DNA of 33,069 nucleotides from contig NZ_BMYP01000029.1 in NCBI RefSeq assembly GCF_014652335.1, positions 1 through 33,069 of the forward strand, written 5' to 3'. The notes below the pieces were generated by a model, which was given only the letters and a program-made list of their open reading frames with translations, was not told the DNA's origin and ran no database searches. The stretch's first letter is position 1; each line of letters opens with the position of its first letter. The translations under genes were made by a program, and so were the position numbers. Source of the DNA: Vogesella fluminis. Its GTDB lineage: Bacteria; Pseudomonadota; Gammaproteobacteria; Burkholderiales; Chromobacteriaceae. This document shows positions 18,220 to 25,237 of the stretch, in pieces.

Positions 18220-18597
18220 ATGACCATTTATCTGGTATTGCTGATTGGCCTGATGATCGCGCAGGCCATGGCTGTTTTTTACCTGTGGCAGCGGCTGCTG
18301 CGCATCGAGTCCGAGCGTGCGGTCGAGGCGGTCAGTCATGAGCAGCTGCAAAAGCAGCTGGCGGCCGCACAGCGCAATATCCAGGATATTGCACTGCTGG
18401 CACAACAGGCAGCATCGGGAAACGGGCCGCGCCAGCAGTTGCCGGCGGCCAGCAGTGCGGGCATCAGCCCCTACAATCAGGCGGTCGAGATGTTCAAGCG
18501 TGGCCTTGGCAGTGCCGATGTCGCCGAGCGCTGCGGCATTTCCCGCAGCGAAGCCGAACTGATCCTGTCGCTATACCGCAATAGCCCCACTTCATGA
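18220..18597 (+). CDS. DUF2802 membrane-anchored protein in the flagellar cluster
   Basis: A 125-residue protein with one N-terminal membrane segment (residues 3-25), a helical, probably coiled-coil stretch (about 28-65), and a C-terminal HTH-like domain, YNQAVEMFKRGLGSADVAERCGISRSEAELI split over residues ~84-117, which is the DUF2802 pattern. Such proteins sit beside flagellar genes in many proteobacteria; their role is unknown. ATG 18220 has GGAG eight bases upstream. It overlaps the next gene by four bases. The 241-base gap before it holds no gene and no promoter I can defend. Confidence 0.78.
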   Translation: MTIYLVLLIGLMIAQAMAVFYLWQRLLRIESERAVEAVSHEQLQKQLAAAQRNIQDIALLAQQAASGNGPRQQLPAASSAGISPYNQAVEMFKRGLGSADVAERCGISRSEAELILSLYRNSPTS

Positions 18598-19892
18598 TTT
18601 CCCTGCCCCCGATTATCGCGCCGGGCAAACAGTCGGCCGGTGCGGCCGACGCATCGCCTGCCGTCATCAGCCGCCCCAGCCGCGAGGCTGCGCGCAGCCT
18701 GGTGGCGATCGCCTCTTCGCCTTCCCGCCTGCCGGCATTGCAATCCGGCGAGACCGTTACTGCCAACATTACCGAGCGCCTGCCGGATGGCAAGCTGGCC
18801 GCCACCATCAAGGGCGAGGCCTTTGTGCTGTCCCTGCCCAAGGGCATGATTGCCGATGGCAATGCGCTGTCGCTACGGGTGGTGACGGGGCCGCCATTGT
18901 CGTTCAACCTGCTGGACGGGCTGCAGGACCCGGCGACGGCGCTGCGCAGCAGCGAGCTGGCACGGGCGGTATCGGCGGCGTTGCAGGACGACAGCAGCGT
19001 CGCATTGCAGACCCTGTCGCAACCGGGGCGGCTGCCCGACCTCGCCCGTGGCGAAGTAGTCACCGGCCGCCTGGCGGAGCGGCTGGCAGACGGCAGCGCG
19101 ATGGTGCTGATCAAGAACGCGGTATTCAACCTGAAGGCGCCGGCGGACGGCCTGCTGACCAAGGAGCCGATGCTGTTGCGGGTGGGCGCGACCTCGCCGT
19201 TGCTGCAGTTCGACCTGTTGCGCCTCGCTGCGCTGCCGGACGAAAAGTCGGCGCCGGTCGCCTTTACCTCGGCCGGCCGCTATCTGAACGGCCTGCTGGA
19301 TGCGGCAACGCAATCGGCGGCGCGCGGCAGCCTGACCCTGCTGTCCGATCCGGCGGCGCCGGGTGCCGGCGAGCAGCTGCGGCAGACCGTGGAGAAAAGC
19401 GGTGTTTTTTACGAATCGCACCAGCGGGCGTGGGTCGATGGCCGCCTGTCGCTGGAAGAGCTGAAGCTGGAGCCGCAGGCCAAGCTGCTGCACGAGGGCA
19501 GGACAGGGTTGACGCCGGAACTGGGGCAGCTGGTGCAGAAGCAGCTGGAAGTGCACGAGCAGAAAGTGCTGGTGTTCCAGGGGCAGGCGTGGCCGGGACA
19601 GGCGGTGGACTGGGACATCCGGCGCGAGGAAGTCGCCGAGCGCGAAGCGGATGGCGAGCTGGAGCTGCCGGTATGGCAAACGCGGCTGAATCTGGCGCTG
19701 CCGGCACTGGGTGACGTCGGCGCGCGGCTGCGCATGGTGGGCCGGCAGGTGCAGGTGGTGTTCGATGCCGATGATGCGGATACCGCACAGCTGATCGAAC
19801 AGTATCGCAGCCGGCTGGGCTCGGCGCTGGAGGGCGCCGGCCTGGCGCTGGCCAGCCTGCTGGTCAAGCACGGGGCCGACGATGAAGCCTGA
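18594..19892 (+). CDS. FliK-like flagellar hook-length control protein
   Basis: A 432-residue protein. The C-terminal part, about residues 325-425, matches the FliK hook-length domain (LPVWQTRLNLALPALGDVG, then VQVVFDADD and a final LGSALEGAGL helix). The N-terminal half contains two similar SGETVTANITERLPDGK / RGEVVTGRLAERLADGS-type segments, near residues 50 and 148, that look like an internal duplication. It is coupled to the DUF2802 gene (ATGA) and to the FlhB-like gene that follows. FliK acts with FlhB to switch export from hook to filament subunits, so the pairing makes sense. It may be a second FliK-type protein if the main fliK lies elsewhere. Confidence 0.78.
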   Translation: MISLPPIIAPGKQSAGAADASPAVISRPSREAARSLVAIASSPSRLPALQSGETVTANITERLPDGKLAATIKGEAFVLSLPKGMIADGNALSLRVVTGPPLSFNLLDGLQDPATALRSSELARAVSAALQDDSSVALQTLSQPGRLPDLARGEVVTGRLAERLADGSAMVLIKNAVFNLKAPADGLLTKEPMLLRVGATSPLLQFDLLRLAALPDEKSAPVAFTSAGRYLNGLLDAATQSAARGSLTLLSDPAAPGAGEQLRQTVEKSGVFYESHQRAWVDGRLSLEELKLEPQAKLLHEGRTGLTPELGQLVQKQLEVHEQKVLVFQGQAWPGQAVDWDIRREEVAEREADGELELPVWQTRLNLALPALGDVGARLRMVGRQVQVVFDADDADTAQLIEQYRSRLGSALEGAGLALASLLVKHGADDEA

Positions 19893-20202
19893 GCATCGCC
19901 GTTCTGCGGTCGCGCTGTGCTACAGCGAGGACAGTGCGGCGCCAAAAGTGGTGGCCAAGGGCTATGGCCGCATGGCCGAGCGCATCATCGAGCAGGCAAA
20001 GGATGCCGGTGTTTTCGTGCACGACTCGCCGGAGCTGGTCAACCTGCTGATGCAGGTGGACATGGACAGCCACATTCCGCCGGAGCTGTATCGCGCGGTG
20101 GCCGAGATACTCGCCTTCCTGTATTTCCTCGAACATCATGCCGGCGGCAAGGACATGAATTTCGAACAGTGGCTGGCGCAGCGCCAGCCCTCTCCATCCT
20201 GA
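19882..20202 (+). CDS. stand-alone FlhB C-terminal domain protein
   Basis: A 106-residue protein equal to the cytoplasmic domain of FlhB/YscU without the membrane part. The conserved AVALCYSED, APKVVAKGYGRMAERIIEQAK and IPPELYRAVAEILAFLY blocks are present. The NPTH autocleavage site of full FlhB is absent: the residues before AVAL read EHRRS. Such FlhB-CTD homologues (FlhX-like) can partly replace the cleaved FlhB domain in other bacteria. It overlaps the FliK-like gene by 11 bases, so the two are translated together. Confidence 0.88.
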   Translation: MKPEHRRSAVALCYSEDSAAPKVVAKGYGRMAERIIEQAKDAGVFVHDSPELVNLLMQVDMDSHIPPELYRAVAEILAFLYFLEHHAGGKDMNFEQWLAQRQPSPS

Positions 20203-20230
20203 GCCGGCGACTGGCCGGCTTGCATTTCTC
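20202..20230 (+). terminator. possible terminator after the flagellar genes
   Basis: AGCCGGC (20202-20208) pairs with GCCGGCT (20214-20220) around a 5-base loop, followed by TGCATTTCTCT. The T-run is broken, so efficiency is uncertain. Confidence 0.45.
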
Positions 20231-20241
20231 TGCTTAGGAAC

Positions 20242-21114
20242 ATGATGAAAGTTGCGTATATCGGTCTGGGTATCATGGGGCGCCCGTGCGTGGAAAACCT
20301 GCTCAAGGCCGGACATGAGGTCTGGGTCTGGGCACGGCGGCGCGAGAGCGCCGAGCCGCTGCTGGCGCAGGGCGCCCACTGGGCGGACAGCCCGCAGGCG
20401 CTGGCGGCCAACGTCGAGGTGCTGGTGACCAATGTCTCCGATACTGCCGATGTCGAGGCGGTGCTATTGGGCGAGCACGGCGTGGTGCACGGCGCGCGAC
20501 CGGGGCTGGTCTGCGTCGACATGAGCACCATTTCGCCGATCGGCGCGCGCGAGATCGCCGCCAGGCTGGCTGCCAGCGGCATCGACTTCCTCGATTGCCC
20601 GGTGTCCGGCGGTGAAGTCGGCGCCATCAACGGCACGCTGACCATCATGGTCGGCGGCAAGGCGGCGGCGCTGGCCACCGCGTGGCCGGTGCTGCAGGCG
20701 ATGGGCAAGACCATCACCCATATCGGCGACAGCGGTGCCGGCCAGGTGGCCAAGGCCTGCAACCAGATTGCGGTCGGCGTCGGCGTGGCGGCGGTGGCGG
20801 AAGTGATGAAGCTGGCCCGTGCTTGCGGCGTGGACCCGGCGCCGGTGCGCGAGGCGCTGCTGGGCGGCTTTGCCAGCAGCCGGGTGCTGGACGTGCACGG
20901 CCAGCGCATGATCGACGACAACTACGCGCCGGGTTTCAAGGCCAGGCTGCACCAGAAGGACATGGGCATCGTGCTGGACACCGCGGCGTCGCTGGGCATC
21001 AAGCTGCCGGAGGCCGCGCGTGTCGCCGGCCTGATCGACCGGCTGGTGGCCAATGGCGAGGGCGAGCTGGATTCCTCCGCCATCGCGCGCCTGATCTGGC
21101 AGGATAATGACTGA
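20242..21114 (+). CDS. beta-hydroxyacid dehydrogenase (2-hydroxy-3-oxopropionate reductase type)
   Basis: A 290-residue NAD(P)-dependent enzyme of the 3-hydroxyisobutyrate dehydrogenase / tartronate semialdehyde reductase family. The Rossmann motif GLGIMG is at about 8-13, the substrate-binding DCPVSGGEVGA near 115-125, and the catalytic Lys in GQVAKACNQI around residue 172. Substrate cannot be fixed from sequence; GarR/GlxR-like is the closest subgroup by pattern. Two adjacent ATGs (20242 and 20245) follow AGGA, and either could be used. It stands alone, convergent with the lut operon. Confidence 0.88.
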   Translation: MMKVAYIGLGIMGRPCVENLLKAGHEVWVWARRRESAEPLLAQGAHWADSPQALAANVEVLVTNVSDTADVEAVLLGEHGVVHGARPGLVCVDMSTISPIGAREIAARLAASGIDFLDCPVSGGEVGAINGTLTIMVGGKAAALATAWPVLQAMGKTITHIGDSGAGQVAKACNQIAVGVGVAAVAEVMKLARACGVDPAPVREALLGGFASSRVLDVHGQRMIDDNYAPGFKARLHQKDMGIVLDTAASLGIKLPEAARVAGLIDRLVANGEGELDSSAIARLIWQDND

Positions 21115-21122
21115 GCAGGCGT

Positions 21123-21144
21123 AAAAAAACGGCCCGCAGGCCGT
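21123..21144 (-). terminator. terminator of the lutABC operon
   Basis: Read on the minus strand, ACGGCC-TGCG-GGCCGT (21144-21129) is followed by a run of seven Ts. There is no T-run on the plus strand, so it serves the lut operon rather than the convergent dehydrogenase gene. Confidence 0.85.
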
Positions 21145-21173
21145 ATCAAGAGAAGCTACAACGCAGATTCGGT

Positions 21174-21740
21174 TCACACGAAGATCACCAGCGCCGCCAT
21201 CGCGCCGTGCGCGCCCATCACCAGGCTCTGTTCAATGTCGGCGGTGCGCGAGCTGCCGCTGATGAAGCCGCCGAAGCCGTGCTCGCGGATGCTGACGCGG
21301 GCGTAGGCGTCGCGCATGGTGTCGACGATGGCGTCTTTCGGCACCACCAGCACCAGTTTCTGGGTCAGGAAGTACAGCGCGCGCTGGCTGTTGCCGGCGT
21401 GGCTGACCCACACCGCCGCGCTTTCCGCCACCGCCAGCTCGCCGGGCACGATGGCGATGTCCACGTCGTGCCAGTCGTGCGGCGCCGCCACCTGTTCCGG
21501 CTTGGCGGCGGTGACATCGGCCACGCGGCCGTGTTGCGGCCAACGTTGCGCGACGATGCCGGCGACGGTTTCGCCCGGCTGCAGTTGCACTGCGTCGCCG
21601 CCGAGGTTGCGCACCAGCGTGCGAAAAGCGTCGAACTTGTCTTCAAAGGTGATGAACGGTACGGCGTCGATGTCCGGCAGCGCCGGGCCTTGCGGGCGGT
21701 TCTGGCGCAGGCGGGCGAGGATGGTTTCGCGGCTGCTCAT
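21174..21740 (-). CDS. lutC: lactate utilization protein LutC (LUD domain)
   Basis: A 188-residue LUD-domain protein, the third subunit of the LutABC L-lactate oxidase complex. Typical blocks are FVRN-like TLVRNLGGDAV, VSHAGNSQRALYFL and GFGGFISGSSRTADIEQSLVMGAHGA; the last is the family signature. The start at 21740 overlaps the lutB stop by four bases (ATGA on the minus strand). A much longer open frame continues upstream in the same frame but lies in lutB and is only a high-GC shadow. Confidence 0.92.
   Translation of the reverse strand: MSSRETILARLRQNRPQGPALPDIDAVPFITFEDKFDAFRTLVRNLGGDAVQLQPGETVAGIVAQRWPQHGRVADVTAAKPEQVAAPHDWHDVDIAIVPGELAVAESAAVWVSHAGNSQRALYFLTQKLVLVVPKDAIVDTMRDAYARVSIREHGFGGFISGSSRTADIEQSLVMGAHGAMAALVIFV
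21533..21547 (-). repeat. exact copy of recurrent 15-mer AACGTTGGCCGCAAC
   Basis: Exact 15-base copy on the minus strand, inside lutC where it is read as Gln-Arg-Trp-Pro-Gln-His. Two more exact copies occur at 25930-25944 and 27256-27270, in other reading frames; near copies are listed in the findings. Confidence 0.6.
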
Positions 21741-23119
21741 TGCTTGTTTTCCTTTCTGGCCTGCCACATTTCCTTGAAGCTCTGCGCCGGCATCTGCGGC
21801 AGCTCGCGCCCCGGCCGGCTCCACGCGCTGTGCTGCGTCAGTGCCTGCGGCACGATGGGCACCACCTTGCGCATCAGCTTGCCGCCGGCGTCCATCAGGC
21901 TGGGATGCCGGGTGAGGAAGCGCATCGCCAGCAGGCCCATCTTCTTGGCCGCCTTCAGCGTGCCGGCGTCGAAGGCGCGCTTGCGCTGCAGGATCAGCTG
22001 CTCGTGCAGGTTGATCTTTACCGGGCACACATTGCTGCACGAGCCGCAGGTGGTGCAGGCAAAGGCCATGCTGCCGTGTTTTTTGATGTCGCGGCTGGGG
22101 CCCAGCGTGGAGCCGATCGGCCCGGGAATGATGTAGCTGTAGCTGTGGCCGGTGGAGCGGCGGTACACCGGGCAGGTATTCATGCAGGCGCCGCAGCGGA
22201 TGCAGCGCAGGCTCTGGTAGAAGTCGTCGCTGCCGAGGATGTCGCTGCGGCCGTTGTCGACGATCACGATGTGCATCTGCCCGCCGGGACGCGCCTGCTG
22301 GAAGTGCGATGTATAAGTCGTAATCGGCGAGCCGATGGCCGAACGCGCCAACAGGCGGGTGAACACGCCCAGGTGCTCCAGCCGCGGCACGATCTTTTCC
22401 AGCCCCATGCTGGCGATGTGGATAGCCGGCAGTGCGGTGCCGAGGTCGGCATTGCCTTCGTTGGTGCACACCACCACGCCGCCGGTTTCGGCGATGGCGA
22501 AGTTGACGCCGGTGAGGCCGGCGCCGGCGCTCAGGAAATGCTCGCGCAGGTTGGCGCGTGCGGCGTGGGTCAAATAGGTCGGGTCGTTGTTGCCGGCCTC
22601 GGTGCCCAGCTCCTTGTGAAACAGCTCGGAGATATGTTCCTTCTTCAGGTGGATCGCCGGCATCACGATGTGGCTCGGCGGCTCGTGGCGCAGCTGCACG
22701 ATGCGCTCGCCCAGATCGGTGTCGATCACTGCGATGCCGCGTTGTTCCAGATACGGGTTGAGCCCGCATTCCTCGGTCAGCATCGACTTCGACTTCACCA
22801 GCTTCTTGACGCCCGCCGCAGCCAGGATGCCGTGCACGATGCGGTTGTGCTCGGCGGCGTCGGCCGCCCAGTGCACGGTGACGCCGTTGGCCTCGGCGTT
22901 GCGCTGGAACTGTTCCAGATACTCGTCCAGCCGCGACAGCGTGTGCGCCTTGATCTGCTGCGCCAGTGCGCGCAGCTGTTCCCACTCCGGCAGCTGCTTG
23001 GCCTGCGCGTCGCGCTTCTGCCGCACCCACCAGATGGCGGAATCGTGCCAGCGCGCCTGTTCGCGGTCCTGCAAAAAGGCGGCCGCCGCTGCGGCGTGCT
23101 TGATGTTGTCGTTCTTCAT
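21737..23119 (-). CDS. lutB: iron-sulfur lactate utilization protein LutB
   Basis: A 460-residue iron-sulfur subunit of the LutABC L-lactate oxidation complex. A LUD-type N-terminal part contains KSKSMLTEECGLN and AETGGVVVCTNEGN; two 4Fe-4S sets, CIRCGACMNTC at 306-316 and CTTCGSCSNVC at 355-365, follow. The C-terminus is helical. ATG 23119 overlaps the lutA stop (ATGA). Length is that expected for LutB/YkgF. Electron transfer from lactate to the respiratory chain is family knowledge. Confidence 0.94.
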   Translation of the reverse strand: MKNDNIKHAAAAAAFLQDREQARWHDSAIWWVRQKRDAQAKQLPEWEQLRALAQQIKAHTLSRLDEYLEQFQRNAEANGVTVHWAADAAEHNRIVHGILAAAGVKKLVKSKSMLTEECGLNPYLEQRGIAVIDTDLGERIVQLRHEPPSHIVMPAIHLKKEHISELFHKELGTEAGNNDPTYLTHAARANLREHFLSAGAGLTGVNFAIAETGGVVVCTNEGNADLGTALPAIHIASMGLEKIVPRLEHLGVFTRLLARSAIGSPITTYTSHFQQARPGGQMHIVIVDNGRSDILGSDDFYQSLRCIRCGACMNTCPVYRRSTGHSYSYIIPGPIGSTLGPSRDIKKHGSMAFACTTCGSCSNVCPVKINLHEQLILQRKRAFDAGTLKAAKKMGLLAMRFLTRHPSLMDAGGKLMRKVVPIVPQALTQHSAWSRPGRELPQMPAQSFKEMWQARKENKQ

Positions 23120-23871
23120 GCCGCGCCCCCGCGTCCGGTGAGGATCTCGACGATGTGCAGCGGGCGGATGGCTTTGCCGTGATGGCGGATGATGCCGCCC
23201 ATGTGCATCAGACAGGATGGGTCGGCGCCGACGATGTATTCGGCGCCGGTGGCCTCGTGCTGCGCGACGCGGTCTTCGCCCATCGCCACCGACACTTCCG
23301 GCTCGTCGACGCTGAAGGTGCCGCCGAAGCCGCAGCATTCGTCGCGCCGCTCCGGCAGGCGCACGTCGACGCCGTCCACCAACTGCAGGATGCGTTCCAG
23401 CCGCGAGTGGTAGGGGATCATCAGCTCCGACGGCGCGGCGTGGCCCAGCTCGCGCAGGCCGTGGCAGCTCTGGTGGATCGATACCGGGTGCGGGAAATAC
23501 ACCGGCTTGGGCAGCCTGTCCACCTTCAGCACGTCCTGCAGGAATTCGACGATCTCGTACACGCGCGGCTGCATGGCCTGGAAATCGGCATCGTCGGCGA
23601 TGTACCACGGATAGTGGTGTTTGACATAGGCAGTACAGCTGCCGGACGGCGACACGATGTAGTCGTAGTCCTTGAACACGCCGGTGAAGCGGCGCGCGGC
23701 GTCGCAGGCGCCCTGGCTGTCGCCGTTGTTGCTCAAAGGTTGGCCGCAACAGGACTGCGCCAGCGGGTAGTCAACGTTGAGGCCGTAGCCTTCCAGCAGC
23801 TCGGCGGTGGCCATCGCCACGTGCGGATACAGTTCGTTGACGAAACAGGGAATGAAAAGGGCGACGTTCAT
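23116..23871 (-). CDS. lutA: lactate utilization protein LutA (CCG domain)
   Basis: A 251-residue cysteine-rich CCG-domain protein, the first gene of the lut operon. The two CCG motifs are SCCGQP at 40-45 and ECCGFGG around 184-190, which bind an Fe-S cluster in heterodisulfide-reductase-like proteins. A divergent 180-base gap separates it from the macA-like gene and must hold promoters for both, though I see no defensible -35/-10 pair. No LutR/LldR regulator or lactate permease gene is adjacent in the window. Confidence 0.93.
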   Translation of the reverse strand: MNVALFIPCFVNELYPHVAMATAELLEGYGLNVDYPLAQSCCGQPLSNNGDSQGACDAARRFTGVFKDYDYIVSPSGSCTAYVKHHYPWYIADDADFQAMQPRVYEIVEFLQDVLKVDRLPKPVYFPHPVSIHQSCHGLRELGHAAPSELMIPYHSRLERILQLVDGVDVRLPERRDECCGFGGTFSVDEPEVSVAMGEDRVAQHEATGAEYIVGADPSCLMHMGGIIRHHGKAIRPLHIVEILTGRGGAA

Positions 23872-24051
23872 GGCGTAAGCAGGGTCTCCAGCGCAATGCC
23901 CGGGCAGGCTCGTTCTGGATTAAAGCCCGTGCCGGCGCCGCTGCCAATGCGGAATTACCCTTGCGCCGGCAATTGTCAGCAGCCTGATACATTGCGGTGA
24001 TGATGGCGACAACTTGCGGCGCTGAAATGGGCATCCGTACTGGAGGATGTC

Positions 24052-25236
24052 ATGACGCAACACTCAGCAAATCCGGCAGCAAACCCGGCGCGCCGCTGGC
24101 GCCGGCGCGGCCTCGGCCTGCTGCTGCTCGCGGCGGCGGTGCTGGCCGCCTGCACGCTGTGGCCAACGCCTGCGGCGAACACCAAATGGCTGACGCAGCC
24201 GGTCAGCATCGGCGAGCTGGAGCAGACCGTGACCGCGCAGGGCGCGCTGGCACCGCGCGACTATGTCGATGTCGGTGCCCAGGTGTCCGGCCAGCTCAGC
24301 CGCGTCTACGTCGCCATCGGCGAACAGGTGAAAAAAGGCCAGCTGCTGGCGCAGATCGACCCCGAGGTGTACCAGACCAAGGTCGCCGCCGATGAGGCCG
24401 CGGTCGCCGACCTGCAGGCGCAGCTGGAGCAGCAACAGGTCGCCACCGCGCGTGCGCGCCAGTTGCTGGCGCGGCAGACGGCGCTGGCCAAGGTGGACGC
24501 CACCACCAGCGAGACGCTGGAGCAGGCGCAGGCCGGCTTCGACCAGGCCCGCGCCGGCGAGCGCTCGCTGCAGGCGCAGCTGGCCAAGGCGCAGGCGACG
24601 CTGAAGGGCGATGCGGCCAACCTTGGCTACACCCGCATCTATGCGCCGCTGGACGGCACCGTGGTGTCGCAGACGGTGCTGCAGGGGCAGACCATCAATG
24701 CCAGCCAGTCGGCGCCGACGCTGCTGCGCGTGGCGCGGCTGGACACCATGACGGTGGAGGCGGAAGTGGCCGAGGCCGACATCCCGCTGCTGCGCCCCGG
24801 CATGGCCGCCTATTTCACCACGCTGGGCGACAGCCAGACCCGCCACGCCGCCAGCATCCGCCAGATCAAGCCGACGCCGACCACCAGCAACGACGTGGTG
24901 CTGTACACCGTGCTGCTGGACGTCGCCAACCCCGGCCACAAGCTGATGATCGACATGACGGCGCAGGTGTTTTTCAGCCTTGCCAAGGTCAGCGGCCTGC
25001 CGGTGGTGCCGCTCACCGCGCTGCAGCCGCTGGCGGCGGGTAGCAAGCGCTACCGCGCGCAGGTGCTGAACCGCGATGGCCAGCCGGAAACGCGCGAGGT
25101 GGAAGTGGCGCTGACCACCCGCAGCCAGGCGGCGATCCGCAGCGGCCTGCGTGCCGGCGAACAGCTGGTGCTGGCGCAGCAGAGCGATGACAGAAGCAAG
25201 GCCGGCAGCATGCCGCCGCCACCACCGGGGGGCTGA
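24052..25236 (+). CDS. macA: MacA-like periplasmic adaptor of a tripartite efflux pump
   Basis: A 394-residue membrane-fusion protein. It has an N-terminal anchor (hydrophobic residues 21-34), a lipoyl half (YVDVGAQVSGQLSRV), a long coiled-coil hairpin rich in Gln/Ala (about residues 105-190), the second lipoyl half (YAPLDGTVVSQTVLQGQT) and beta-barrel segments (TVEAEVAEADIPLL). The anchor ends LAAC (31-34), which fits a lipobox, so it may be a lipoprotein rather than a transmembrane protein as in E. coli MacA. GGAGG precedes the ATG. It is followed two bases later by macB. Confidence 0.87.
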   Translation: MTQHSANPAANPARRWRRRGLGLLLLAAAVLAACTLWPTPAANTKWLTQPVSIGELEQTVTAQGALAPRDYVDVGAQVSGQLSRVYVAIGEQVKKGQLLAQIDPEVYQTKVAADEAAVADLQAQLEQQQVATARARQLLARQTALAKVDATTSETLEQAQAGFDQARAGERSLQAQLAKAQATLKGDAANLGYTRIYAPLDGTVVSQTVLQGQTINASQSAPTLLRVARLDTMTVEAEVAEADIPLLRPGMAAYFTTLGDSQTRHAASIRQIKPTPTTSNDVVLYTVLLDVANPGHKLMIDMTAQVFFSLAKVSGLPVVPLTALQPLAAGSKRYRAQVLNRDGQPETREVEVALTTRSQAAIRSGLRAGEQLVLAQQSDDRSKAGSMPPPPPGG

Positions 25237-25237
25237 C

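Noticed and set aside
21737-23749. Single 670-residue open frame spanning lutB and most of lutA
   Set aside because: The part beyond 23119 is antiparallel to no family and out of frame with lutA; lutB starts at 23119 with an ATGA overlap.
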